From Lachnospiraceae bacterium (lineage in GTDB: Bacteria; Bacillota; Clostridia; Lachnospirales; Lachnospiraceae), in the NCBI GenBank assembly GCA_017542245.1, contig JAFXXN010000107.1, positions 62,001 to 126,000 on the forward strand: DNA of 64,000 bases, given 5' to 3'. This document shows positions 33,626 to 42,150 of the stretch, in pieces. Each line of letters begins with the position of its first letter. Position 1 is the stretch's first letter. A program made the translations under genes and the position numbers. A model generated the notes under the pieces. It was not told where the DNA came from, did no database searches, and saw nothing but the letters and a program-made list of their open reading frames with translations.

Positions 33626-34987
33626 TTAACGGATTTTTGTAAGGTGACCGGATACCTTCATCGAATCTATGATACTGTCAACCTGCTTTTCACATTCTTC
33701 AATGGTCCCTGCCTCTGCCATAACACGAAGTACAGGTTCTGTTCCGGACTTTCTCAAAAGTACTCTTCCGTTATCACCAAGATCTTCAGTTGCCTTATCA
33801 ACTGCTGCCTTAACAGCTTCATCATTCAGTGTCTCGTCCTTGTCATCTACCTCAACATTCTTTAATACCTGAGGGAACATAGTACATCCTGCTGCCAAAG
33901 ATGATACCGGAAGTTTGGTATCTATCATTACCGACATAAGCATGATAGCGGTTATAAGACCGTCTCCGGTATGTGCATACTTACGGAAGATAACATGTCC
34001 CGACTGTTCGCCGCCTATCATATGATCATATTCCTTCATATTTTCATATACATATCTGTCACCTACCGCAGTCTTCTCATACTCTATCTCTGCAGCATCC
34101 AAAGCTTTATAAAGGCCAAAATTAGACATAACAGTGGTAACAACGGTATTGGATGGAAGCATTCCGTTCTTTTTCATCCATTTAGAACAGATGTACATAA
34201 TCTTATCACCGTTTATCTCCTCACCATTCTCGTCTACGGCAAGGCATCTGTCAGCATCTCCGTCAAAAGCAAACCCGATATCCATCTTATTTGCCTTTAC
34301 ATATTCTTTAAGTGCATTAAGATGTGTAGAACCACAATCTTTATTTATGTTAAGACCGTCAGGAGTTGCATTTATAACATAGGTTTTAGCACCAAGAGCA
34401 TTAAATACAGCGGGGCCTATCATCCATGCTGCTCCGTTCGAACAGTCAAGAGCAATCTTATAATTCTCAAATGAACGAGTAGCCAAACCTGTCAGATATC
34501 CGATATAACGGTTTCTTCCGGAGTAAAAATCTATTGTGCTTCCAATCTCAGAATCAACTGCTTCCTCAAGATATGCAGGATCACCGTCAATAAAGCGTTC
34601 AAGCTCATTCTGAAGATCGTCATCCATCTTCTCGCCTTCGCTGTTCATAAGCTTGATTCCGTTGTCGTAGTAAGGATTATGTGATGCAGAAATCATAACA
34701 CCGCAGTCAAACCCTTCAGTTCTTGTAATATAACTTACACAGGGAGTAGTTGTTACATGAAGAAGATATGCATCGGAACCGGTAGATGTAATACCTGCAG
34801 CAAGAGCATTCTCATACATATAAGATGATCTTCTTGTATCCTTTCCTATTACAATCTTAGCTGCTTTTCCATCATGTTTCTTCTTGTAATACCATCCAAG
34901 AAACTGTCCTGTCTTAAATGCATGCTCTGCCTTTAAAACCTTTCCTGCCTTACCTCTGAAACCATCTGTTCCAAAATACTTTCCCAT
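33626..34987 (-). CDS. glmM: phosphoglucosamine mutase
   Basis: Isomerises glucosamine-6-phosphate to glucosamine-1-phosphate for UDP-GlcNAc and peptidoglycan synthesis. 453 residues, with the phosphoserine loop ISASHNPYYDNGIK near residue 100, the metal loop DGDADRC, the sugar-binding GGEQSGH and the phosphate-binding RKSGTEPVLRVM near the C-terminus. GAGGAGG precedes the ATG. It opens the amino-sugar block, 51 bp before gntR, so synthesis and breakdown of glucosamine-6-phosphate share one transcript. Its own promoter is at 35087-35114. Confidence 0.96.
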   Translation of the reverse strand: MGKYFGTDGFRGKAGKVLKAEHAFKTGQFLGWYYKKKHDGKAAKIVIGKDTRRSSYMYENALAAGITSTGSDAYLLHVTTTPCVSYITRTEGFDCGVMISASHNPYYDNGIKLMNSEGEKMDDDLQNELERFIDGDPAYLEEAVDSEIGSTIDFYSGRNRYIGYLTGLATRSFENYKIALDCSNGAAWMIGPAVFNALGAKTYVINATPDGLNINKDCGSTHLNALKEYVKANKMDIGFAFDGDADRCLAVDENGEEINGDKIMYICSKWMKKNGMLPSNTVVTTVMSNFGLYKALDAAEIEYEKTAVGDRYVYENMKEYDHMIGGEQSGHVIFRKYAHTGDGLITAIMLMSVMIDTKLPVSSLAAGCTMFPQVLKNVEVDDKDETLNDEAVKAAVDKATEDLGDNGRVLLRKSGTEPVLRVMAEAGTIEECEKQVDSIIDSMKVSGHLTKIR

Positions 34988-35086
34988 TAAACCTGTTCCT
35001 CCTCATTATCTTTTCATATATTGCCCTTCTGAAAAATGATCACTGTAAATATATTGTCTTAGGGCAAAAAGCAATCATCATTTATA

Positions 35087-35114
35087 ATTATATGTATAAT
35101 TACAGACTTGTCAA
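35087..35114 (-). promoter_or_regulatory. sigma-A-like promoter of glmM
   Basis: Minus strand TTGACA, 16 bp, TATAAT. The leader of about 90 nt contains a TTGCCC/GGGCAA long-range pairing. Confidence 0.75.
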
Positions 35115-35147
35115 CATAACATTATATAACATTATATCAAATCAAAA

Positions 35148-35180
35148 TTTAAAAATAAAAAGAAGGCTTTTCAGCCTTCC
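35148..35180 (-). terminator. intrinsic terminator of the 51-residue gene
   Basis: GGAAGGCT pairs with AGCCTTCT around GAAA, then TTTTATTTTT on the minus strand. Confidence 0.85.
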
Positions 35181-35229
35181 AAAACAATCCACTTTATTCT
35201 ATCAGTATCCAAATAGATCGGATAAACTT

Positions 35230-35385
35230 TTATTCCTCATCCTTATCCTGTGCAGTAACAGCAGCAACGGATGAAATAGCTGCAATAACAGCTGCAATAA
35301 CAGCTATCAGCACCATAACAAAGAAAGCTATAATAGCTATTGTCACTCCGGGATTAACACTGAACATGCTCAAAAAATCTTCCAT
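35230..35385 (-). CDS. 51-residue membrane protein
   Basis: Short gene with a full expression kit: promoter 35416-35444, GGAGGG 5 nt before the ATG, and a terminator 50 bp past the stop. The peptide has a short acidic N-terminus (MEDFLSMF), one long hydrophobic segment of about 30 residues rich in Ala, Ile and Val with a repeated AVIAA unit, and an acidic end (QDKDEE). No family recognised. Possible roles (membrane-complex subunit, stress peptide, type I toxin-like) cannot be told apart by sequence; no antisense RNA promoter was noticed. Confidence 0.75.
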   Translation of the reverse strand: MEDFLSMFSVNPGVTIAIIAFFVMVLIAVIAAVIAAISSVAAVTAQDKDEE

Positions 35386-35415
35386 ACTGTCCCTCCGAAA
35401 ATCTTTCTATACGAT

Positions 35416-35444
35416 ATAATACAACAGCATTGAAAAATATGCAA
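35416..35444 (-). promoter_or_regulatory. sigma-A-like promoter of the 51-residue gene
   Basis: Minus strand TTGCAT, 17 bp, TATTAT. Confidence 0.7.
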
Positions 35445-35487
35445 GAAAAATCTTATAAAAGTAATGTCGTAATAATATAAAGAAAAA

Positions 35488-37401
35488 TCACTTGATAATT
35501 TTTCTTGAAGCTCTGTTCTTATCCTTCATCTCATACATTCTGTCATCACTTTTTGTCAGCCACTCACTTAGAGTAACTCCGGATTTTACAAAGCATATAC
35601 AATGTCCGTAACTTGCCAGTACATTATATGGCTTATTCGAATTTTTGTTAAAATCTTCAAGATAATTTGAAAACCTCTTAACAAACTTAAGAACACTGTT
35701 TTCAGAATAGTCAAGAGCAAGTACCTGGAACTCGTCACCGCCAACCCTAAAGCCCTGTTCATCCGTAAAAGAAGCCTCCCTTATTGCATCAGCTATAACG
35801 CAGATCGCAAAGTCACCTTCAGCATGTCCGAAAGTATCATTTATCACCTTAAGGCCATCCATATCAATACCGATAATAGCCATGGTACGGTTTTCATGTT
35901 GAACAAGCTCATACATCTTATGTGATTCCACATCAAAGCCATGTCTGTTTTTAAGATTGGTAAGAACATCTGTAACATACATGGACTGAAGTTTATTTAT
36001 AAGCGCTTCGGTTCGTTTTGATGCTCTCATATGCTGAAGAGCATTACATATAGAAATCAGCATGAACTCGTAAAAACTTCCGATAGTTCCCCCCGGATAA
36101 TAATCGATAACCGCATATCCGAAACTTGCTTTATGGAAATGCAGCGGGATTACATAGTACGCCTTAGGTTCATCGCTTATATACTCATCCGGAAGCAATT
36201 CTTTGCGGGAAAATTTCATTTTAATGTTTATTTGTCTTTTCCTGTCAAAAAAAGCCGTCCTTAAAACAACATCGTCAGTATATCCGACCATGTCTTCGTT
36301 TTCTACGCTTTCCCATTTATAATCATTTAAAACTACAAAAAAGTCCTTATACAGAACATTGTTATTTATATATTTTGCAACATACAAATTTAAAGCTTCT
36401 ATATCAGCAGCAACTACAGTATCTAAGCTCATAAAGCACGACTGGAGATTCTCTCCGCGCTGTCTGTGCCATAAATCAAAATATTTTCTGAGCGATATTG
36501 TAAGAATCTTCATGGAACTCTCACAGCAGCCGCAGCTCTGACGCGGTATGGCTTTGGTTGTTACATATTCGAATTTGTCAATTTTCTTTTTATCTCTTAG
36601 TTTTACAAACATTTCACAGGCAGTTTCAGCCATTTCTTTTATATCCATTCTGACTGATGTAATCGTCGGAATAGTATAACTAACCTCATCAACATCGTCA
36701 AAACCGGTCACCACAACATCTTTCGGAATCTCATATCCTCTGGCCTGAAGAGCATGGCAGACTGCTATAGCCATATAATCATTTGCACATACTATAGCCT
36801 CCGGAAGCTTTGAATTTTTCCTTCTTTCTAAGATAGCATCTACGATCCTGTCTCCGGAATTTCTCCAAAAATCACCGTGATACAGATTTTCTTCCTTAAG
36901 TTCCATGCCATGTTCCGCCAAAACTCTCTTAAAACAGTTTAGCCTTTTTACTGCATCGGGATGTCCCTTAATACCGCTGACATAGAACAGATCTTTAAAC
37001 CCATGGTACTCAATAAGATGTTTTGTGATGCTCTCCATAGAATTCTCATCATCGATAAGAACCGTATGATAGTTATCAGCTTCACGTCTGATACTTACTA
37101 CAGGACATTTACTGTATTTTTTTACCATATTCAGGACTTCTTCCGAAGCTTCTTCACTGGTAAATGTATCAAGGCAGAGAAATATTCCGTCATAGTCCGA
37201 ATAATCCGGCAGATAGGCAGCATTCATCTCTCCGGCTTCAAACTCATATGTTTCTCCGAATCCGCCAAACCAGTTATATATTATTGAATAATAGCCAAGC
37301 TCCGCCATCCTGTCCGAAAGGCTGACGACCATCTGACTCTGATAATCTACCATGCTGCCGCATATAAAAATTGCGACTTTCTTTCTTCCCACAAATCCCA
37401 T
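35488..37401 (-). CDS. cytosolic LacI-type sensor domain fused to GGDEF
   Basis: 637 residues. Residues about 5-290 form a periplasmic-binding-protein fold of the LacI/Peripla_BP_3 type (VAIFICGSMVDYQSQMV, LIDDENSMESITKHLIEYHG, PEAIVCANDYMAIAV, VVTGFDDVDEVSYTIPTITSVR), but with no HTH before it. A central region (about 320-465) is GAF-like in length, and the C-terminus is a diguanylate cyclase domain with an intact GGDEF near residue 555 and no RxxD inhibitory site in the usual place. No signal peptide or membrane segment, so a cytosolic sugar or metabolite would control c-di-GMP synthesis (inference). ATG 37401 has GGAG 8 nt upstream. A hairpin sits at the 5' end of its transcript. Confidence 0.88.
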   Translation of the reverse strand: MGFVGRKKVAIFICGSMVDYQSQMVVSLSDRMAELGYYSIIYNWFGGFGETYEFEAGEMNAAYLPDYSDYDGIFLCLDTFTSEEASEEVLNMVKKYSKCPVVSIRREADNYHTVLIDDENSMESITKHLIEYHGFKDLFYVSGIKGHPDAVKRLNCFKRVLAEHGMELKEENLYHGDFWRNSGDRIVDAILERRKNSKLPEAIVCANDYMAIAVCHALQARGYEIPKDVVVTGFDDVDEVSYTIPTITSVRMDIKEMAETACEMFVKLRDKKKIDKFEYVTTKAIPRQSCGCCESSMKILTISLRKYFDLWHRQRGENLQSCFMSLDTVVAADIEALNLYVAKYINNNVLYKDFFVVLNDYKWESVENEDMVGYTDDVVLRTAFFDRKRQINIKMKFSRKELLPDEYISDEPKAYYVIPLHFHKASFGYAVIDYYPGGTIGSFYEFMLISICNALQHMRASKRTEALINKLQSMYVTDVLTNLKNRHGFDVESHKMYELVQHENRTMAIIGIDMDGLKVINDTFGHAEGDFAICVIADAIREASFTDEQGFRVGGDEFQVLALDYSENSVLKFVKRFSNYLEDFNKNSNKPYNVLASYGHCICFVKSGVTLSEWLTKSDDRMYEMKDKNRASRKIIK

Positions 37402-37460
37402 ACAAAAATCTCCGTAGTAATACAATACATACCATCTGTAAACAATCCGGCATTCAACTA

Positions 37461-37497
37461 AAGCCGATATACCCTTTTATAAATATATCGGCTTTTT
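37461..37497 (-). promoter_or_regulatory. 5'-terminal leader hairpin of the GGDEF gene
   Basis: AAAGCCGATATA pairs with TATATCGGCTTT starting a few nt after the predicted start site. On the minus strand the T-run after it is short, so it looks like a leader or stability hairpin more than a terminator. Confidence 0.5.
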
Positions 37498-37507
37498 CAC
37501 ATATTAT

Positions 37508-37536
37508 ATTATATAATCAAAATAAATATTTTTCAA
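37508..37536 (-). promoter_or_regulatory. sigma-A-like promoter of the GGDEF gene
   Basis: Minus strand TTGAAA, 17 bp, TATAAT. Confidence 0.65.
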
Positions 37537-37574
37537 TAAAAATTCTATATTTTCAAACTTATTTCTATTATTTC

Positions 37575-39533
37575 TTAAGCAATGCCTGTATTATCTACTT
37601 TTAAAGCCCGCATGGAATTCAATATAGCCAGGACAGCTACTCCTACATCTGCAAATACCGCCGCCCACATTGAAGCAATTCCTACTGCACCGAGCACCAG
37701 TACCAACAGCTTTACTCCGAGTGCAAAAAATATATTTTCTTTTACTATCCTCAAAGTTTTTCCTGCAATCTTCATAACTGCGGCAATCTTTGCCGGATTA
37801 TCATCCATTATAACTACATCTGCTGCTTCTATTGCCGCATCCGATCCAAGACTTCCCATAGCTATACCAACATCTGCACGTGTAAGAACCGGTGAGTCGT
37901 TTATTCCGTCCCCCGCAAAAGCAACCTTGCCTTTTCCGGTCAATTCCCCTATAAAGCGTTCTACAGCCTTTACTTTATCCTGAGGAAAAAGCTCTGCTGC
38001 CACTTCATCTATGGCCTTCCCGGTAAATCCCGGATGTTTTTTTACTACACTTTCATGGATACTGCTGCAAACAGATTCAGCCTGTTCCTTCCTGTCTCCC
38101 GTAAGCAGCACACATTTTTCAACACCTGCCTGCTTTAATTCGACAAGTGCTTCTATACTTTCAGGCTTTATAGAATCGGATATAAGTATAGAACCCATGA
38201 ATCTGCCATTATCAGCCAAATATACAATTGTTCCGGGCAGATCATTTTTCTTAACACAGATATCGTTTGCCTGCATCATTTTTTCATTGCCTAACAATAT
38301 TATTCTTTTTTCACAAGAATCATTATCTAAAACGGTAAGTATAACTCCCTGTCCGGCTATCTCACTGATTTCTGTTTTCCCATCAATTGCCGCTTCAGGG
38401 ATTTTCCTATCTCTTGCTGCCTTGCATATTGCCACTGCAATCGGATGTGTTGAATTTCGTTCCGCCAGTTCGGCCAGTCCCAGCAATTCGTCTTCACTGA
38501 TTCCATCAGGGTATATGCCGTTAACTTTGAACTCACCTTTTGTAAGAGTTCCCGTTTTGTCGAAACATATGGTTTTTACATCCGCAACCGCCTCTAAATG
38601 ATTGCTTCCCTTAACAAGAACGCCTATAGAAGACGCAGCACCGATTCCGCTGAAAAATCCCATAGGAACAGAGATTACAAGCGCACATGGGCAGGAAATA
38701 ACAAGGAACGTGCATGCTCTTTTAATCCATTCTGCCCAATCTCCTGTGATCAACGAAGGAATAACTGCCAGAATTATTGCAGCAATAGTAACTATCGGTG
38801 TATAGTACTTAGCAAATCTATGAATAAAGTTCTCATGCCTGCTTTTTCTTGAGGACGCATTTTCAACCATCTCCAAAATCTTGGATATCGTAGAGTCTTC
38901 GTATTCCTTTGTCGTCCGGCATTTTAAAAGGCCGCTTCCGTTTATGCTTCCGCTGTATATTTCATCTCCTTCGCAGCCCCGTCTTGGTACAGATTCTCCT
39001 GTAAGAGCGGAAGTATCAAGGAATGACTCTCCGTTAAGAATAACGCAGTCAATTGGTACTCTTTCTCCCGGTTTTATAACTATAATGCTTCCGGTCTCCA
39101 CATCATCCGGATCCATCTTTTCTATTGTGCCGTCTTCATTCTCCACATTTGCATATTCGGGACATATGTCCATAAGATCGGATATTGATTTTCTTGATTT
39201 TCCGACAGCATATGATTGGAAAAGCTCGCCTACCTGATAAAACAGTATCACTGCAACAGCCTCAGAATACTCTCTTATTCCGTATGCTCCTATACCTGCT
39301 ATAAGCATCAGGAAATTCTCGTCAAAAATCTGTCCGTGACATATGTTTTTTATCGCTTTTATCACGATATCATAACCTGCCATTAAAAAAGGAATCAGGA
39401 AAATAAATGGTTCCACAAGCTTTCCTTCAATATTCTCTTCATAAACGGCTGTATGTGACCAGATCAGTATTCCGGCGTAGATAATCCCTGCAGCTATGAT
39501 CCTGTAAAGTATTTTCTTTTGTTTAGGACTCAT
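37575..39533 (-). CDS. Zn/Cd/Pb-type heavy-metal P-type ATPase
   Basis: 652-residue P1B-type exporter. Membrane metal site CPC (281-283), phosphorylation site DKTGTLT (D325), TGES actuator motif at about 178, HP-type locus (ERNSTHPIAVA) and GDGINDSP hinge. There is no N-terminal heavy-metal-associated domain inside the protein; one is encoded separately just upstream. CPC with an SmtB-like regulator fits group IB-2 (Zn, Cd, Pb), like ZntA/CadA. ATG follows GGAGG, 30 bp after the HMA gene. Third gene of the sensor-HMA-pump operon. Confidence 0.93.
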   Translation of the reverse strand: MSPKQKKILYRIIAAGIIYAGILIWSHTAVYEENIEGKLVEPFIFLIPFLMAGYDIVIKAIKNICHGQIFDENFLMLIAGIGAYGIREYSEAVAVILFYQVGELFQSYAVGKSRKSISDLMDICPEYANVENEDGTIEKMDPDDVETGSIIVIKPGERVPIDCVILNGESFLDTSALTGESVPRRGCEGDEIYSGSINGSGLLKCRTTKEYEDSTISKILEMVENASSRKSRHENFIHRFAKYYTPIVTIAAIILAVIPSLITGDWAEWIKRACTFLVISCPCALVISVPMGFFSGIGAASSIGVLVKGSNHLEAVADVKTICFDKTGTLTKGEFKVNGIYPDGISEDELLGLAELAERNSTHPIAVAICKAARDRKIPEAAIDGKTEISEIAGQGVILTVLDNDSCEKRIILLGNEKMMQANDICVKKNDLPGTIVYLADNGRFMGSILISDSIKPESIEALVELKQAGVEKCVLLTGDRKEQAESVCSSIHESVVKKHPGFTGKAIDEVAAELFPQDKVKAVERFIGELTGKGKVAFAGDGINDSPVLTRADVGIAMGSLGSDAAIEAADVVIMDDNPAKIAAVMKIAGKTLRIVKENIFFALGVKLLVLVLGAVGIASMWAAVFADVGVAVLAILNSMRALKVDNTGIA

Positions 39534-39563
39534 ATCCTGCCTCCTTGGTTATCTCCTTACCAT

Positions 39564-39782
39564 CTATCTTATGATAACACAATCAGGTTCTACCTTTTTG
39601 CAAACCCTTACCACTTCATCCATTATACTTTCGAAACGTGAATCATCTGCATCGATTGTCATTTTCTGTGTCATAAAACTAACACTTGCATCACTGACTC
39701 CATCAATCTTCTTTATAGCATCTTCCATCTTCGCTGCACAATTTGCGCAATCAAGGTCCTGTAATTTAAATTTTTTCTTCAT
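39564..39782 (-). CDS. free heavy-metal-associated (HMA) domain protein
   Basis: 72-residue ferredoxin-fold metal-binding protein. The metal site is CANC at residues 12-15 (DLDCANCAAKMEDAI). It stands in for the N-terminal HMA domain missing from the adjacent P-type ATPase and probably hands metal to it or regulates it (inference). Located between the SmtB-like regulator (72 bp) and the pump (30 bp). Confidence 0.9.
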   Translation of the reverse strand: MKKKFKLQDLDCANCAAKMEDAIKKIDGVSDASVSFMTQKMTIDADDSRFESIMDEVVRVCKKVEPDCVIIR

Positions 39783-39854
39783 CTTCTTTTCCCCACCGAA
39801 TATACGGTGTCCTTTCTTTTATTTATTTTATAAAAACCTCTTAGAGTAGAAGTT

Positions 39855-40220
39855 TTACTCGGAAATATGCTCTATTCCCTGAGCAATAATAGAGCTTACA
39901 TGTGCATCTGCCAGCATATAAATAACGGACTTACCTTCTCTTCTGTTCGTAATAAGCTTTGTTTGTTTCAATATCTTAAGCTGATGCGAAACTGCTGACT
40001 GTGTCATGTTCAAAGTACCTGCAAGGTCGCATACGCACATCTCGCTTTCAAACAGTGCAAACAAAATCCTTATTCTTGTAGAGTCTCCGAAACACTTGAA
40101 CAGCTCAGCCAGATCATACAGCTTATCTTCTTCCGGCATCAGCTTCTTCAATTCATCAATTTTCTCATCATGTGCATGTCCATGAGATACTTCACAGCAT
40201 TCAACTTCGTACAGTGCCAT
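39855..40220 (-). CDS. ArsR/SmtB-family metal-sensing repressor
   Basis: 121 residues with the ArsR winged helix (LAELFKCFGDSTRIRILFAL, NMTQSAVSHQLKILK). The full alpha-5 zinc site is present in the last helix: D105, H107, H118, E121 (D-x-H-x10-H-x2-E). Additional potential ligands are C62 and C64 and an N-terminal Cys/His run (C8, C9, H13, H15, H17), so a second alpha-3N site as in CadC is possible. ATG 40220 follows AAAGGA; the upstream ATG at 40235 is less well placed. First gene of the export operon, with an operator over its start site. Confidence 0.93.
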   Translation of the reverse strand: MALYEVECCEVSHGHAHDEKIDELKKLMPEEDKLYDLAELFKCFGDSTRIRILFALFESEMCVCDLAGTLNMTQSAVSHQLKILKQTKLITNRREGKSVIYMLADAHVSSIIAQGIEHISE

Positions 40221-40258
40221 ATTTTTTCCTTTCATATATGTCCTAATTCTGTTGCGAT

Positions 40259-40284
40259 AACATATGAGCATTTGTTCATATGTT
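40259..40284. promoter_or_regulatory. 12-2-12 ArsR/SmtB operator
   Basis: AACATATGAGCA, 2 bp, TGTTCATATGTT: an inverted repeat with one mismatch, matching the TGAACA-N2-TGTTCA type recognised by SmtB/CzrA proteins. It covers the predicted transcription start just downstream of the -10 box of the metal operon. Confidence 0.85.
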
Positions 40285-40285
40285 C

Positions 40286-40313
40286 ATAATACTACAATTT
40301 TTTATTTTGTCAA
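40286..40313 (-). promoter_or_regulatory. sigma-A-like promoter of the metal export operon
   Basis: Minus strand TTGACA, 16 bp, TATTAT, running into the operator at 40259-40284. Confidence 0.85.
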
Positions 40314-40327
40314 GTCCTTTTTTTCAT

Positions 40328-40356
40328 TTGACTTAAAATCTTTAATGCCGTATAAT
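40328..40356 (+). promoter_or_regulatory. sigma-A-like promoter of rfbC operon
   Basis: TTGACT, 17 bp, TATAAT, divergent from the metal operon promoter only 14 bp away. Confidence 0.8.
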
Positions 40357-40405
40357 AAGGTAAGGTTTATTTATGCTATAAAACAAAGGTTTCAGGAGGA
40401 ATATC

Positions 40406-40963
40406 ATGAATTTTACAGAAACAGAATTAAAAGATGTCTATATTATAGAACCCAAGGTTTTCGGAGATCACAGAGGCTGGTTTTACGAGAGCTGGACTGA
40501 AAGAGATTTTGCAAATGCGGGACTTTCATATCATTTCGTACAGGATAATCAAAGTTATTCTTCCAAAAAAGGAACTCTCAGAGGGCTCCATTTCCAAAAG
40601 GGCGAATACTCTCAGGCAAAGCTTGTCCGCTGTGTCAGGGGGCGTATAATGGACGTTGCCGTAGATCTGCGTCATGAATCCCCTACATATCTTAAATGGA
40701 CAAGTATTGAACTCTCCGCCGAAAACAAACGCGAGTTTCTCATCCCGAGAGGATTTGCACATGGTTTTCTCACCTTGACGGATGATGTTGAATTTATATA
40801 CAGGTGTGATAATTATTATAGCCCTGCTCATGAAGCAAGCATACGCTTTGACGATCCAGATCTTAACATTAACTGGGGGATTACCGATCCTATTCTTGCT
40901 GCCAAAGATACAGAAGCACCATTTCTCAAGGATTACTTAAAAGGAAACGAGGTACTTTTCTGA
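40406..40963 (+). CDS. rfbC: dTDP-4-dehydrorhamnose 3,5-epimerase
   Basis: Third enzyme of dTDP-L-rhamnose synthesis for cell-surface polysaccharide. 185 residues, usual length, with the cupin motifs GTLRGLHFQ (substrate-binding Arg and catalytic His) and IPRGFAHGF, plus RGRIMDVAVDLR. AGGAGG precedes the ATG. The stop overlaps the next gene (TGATG), so translation is coupled with glf. rfbA, rfbB and rfbD are not in the window and must lie elsewhere. Cytoplasmic. Confidence 0.95.
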   Translation: MNFTETELKDVYIIEPKVFGDHRGWFYESWTERDFANAGLSYHFVQDNQSYSSKKGTLRGLHFQKGEYSQAKLVRCVRGRIMDVAVDLRHESPTYLKWTSIELSAENKREFLIPRGFAHGFLTLTDDVEFIYRCDNYYSPAHEASIRFDDPDLNINWGITDPILAAKDTEAPFLKDYLKGNEVLF

Positions 40964-42114
40964 TGGAGAAAAAATATGATTATCTGATAGTCGGTTCCGG
41001 GCTTTATGGGGCTGTTACTGCATACGAGCTGACTAAAAAGGGCTTAAGCTGCCTTGTAATAGACAAGCGTAAAACCATAGGTGGAAATGTATATACCGAA
41101 AATATTGACGGTATCAATGTTCATAAATACGGTGCGCATATCTTCCATACTTCGGATAAAAAAATCTGGGACTATATAGGCCAGTTTGCAGAATTTAACA
41201 ATTTCATCAATTCTCCCGTCGCCCGTTTCCACGATGAACTTTACAATCTGCCTTTTAATATGAATACCTTTTCCAAATTATGGGGAATAACCACACCCGA
41301 AGAAGCTGCTGCCAAAATCCGTGAGCAGATAGATAAGGAAGGCATTGTCGGGGAACCGTCAAATCTGGAAGAACAGGCTCTTCGTCTTGTCGGTCGTGAT
41401 GTATATGAAAAATTAGTAAAAGAATATACCGAAAAGCAATGGGGAAGAAGCTGCAAGGAGCTGCCGGCTTTTATAATCAAAAGGCTCCCTGTACGTTTCA
41501 CTTTCGATAATAATTATTTCAATGACCGGTATCAGGGCATCCCGATAGGCGGTTATACTGCGATCATAGAAAAAATGCTCGACGGTATCGATATTATGTT
41601 AAATACAGATTACTTCAATATGAAAAGAGAGTATGAAGCCAAAGCGGGAATTGAAGGCGGTTACGAGAGCACAGACTATGGCTGCGGTATTGCCGACAAA
41701 GTAGTATATACCGGCATGATCGACCGTTTCTTTGATTATTCTTTAGGGGAGCTCGAATACAGATCGCTCAGATTTGAAACAGAAAAACTTCCCACCGAAA
41801 ACTTCCAGGGAGTAGCTGTTGTTAATTACACGAGTCACGAAGTCGATTTTACAAGAATAATCGAGCATAAACATTTTGAGTTCGGAAAGCAGCCATCTAC
41901 TATCATAACCCGAGAATATCCCAAGACTTGGGAAGCGGGTGACGAACCTTATTATCCGATCAATAACGAACTTAACAACAGGCTTTATGCCGAATACAAA
42001 AAACTTGCCAATGAAATACCTAATGTATTCTTTGGTGGCAGGCTCGGGCAATACAAATATTTTGACATGGATAAAGTTATTGCACAGGCTTTAGAAGATA
42101 TAGCCTATATGTAA
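40963..42114 (+). CDS. glf: UDP-galactopyranose mutase
   Basis: FAD enzyme that converts UDP-galactopyranose to UDP-galactofuranose. 383 residues with the dinucleotide motif GSGLYGAVTA near residue 11, GGNVYTE, HIFHTSDKKIWDY, the catalytic region NYTSHEVDFTRIIEHKHF and the C-terminal GRLGQYKYFDMDK, all typical of bacterial Glf. Start overlaps the rfbC stop. Together with rfbC it supplies galactofuranose and rhamnose for a surface glycan. Cytoplasmic. Confidence 0.97.
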   Translation: MEKKYDYLIVGSGLYGAVTAYELTKKGLSCLVIDKRKTIGGNVYTENIDGINVHKYGAHIFHTSDKKIWDYIGQFAEFNNFINSPVARFHDELYNLPFNMNTFSKLWGITTPEEAAAKIREQIDKEGIVGEPSNLEEQALRLVGRDVYEKLVKEYTEKQWGRSCKELPAFIIKRLPVRFTFDNNYFNDRYQGIPIGGYTAIIEKMLDGIDIMLNTDYFNMKREYEAKAGIEGGYESTDYGCGIADKVVYTGMIDRFFDYSLGELEYRSLRFETEKLPTENFQGVAVVNYTSHEVDFTRIIEHKHFEFGKQPSTIITREYPKTWEAGDEPYYPINNELNNRLYAEYKKLANEIPNVFFGGRLGQYKYFDMDKVIAQALEDIAYM

Positions 42115-42150
42115 AGGAGGGAAGGGGCTTTTTAGCTTCCAGACGTATTA

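Noticed and set aside
37461-37497. Hairpin as terminator of the metal P-type ATPase operon
   Set aside because: A good minus-strand promoter (37508-37536) lies between the pump's stop and the hairpin, and the T-run after the stem is poor, so it fits a leader hairpin.
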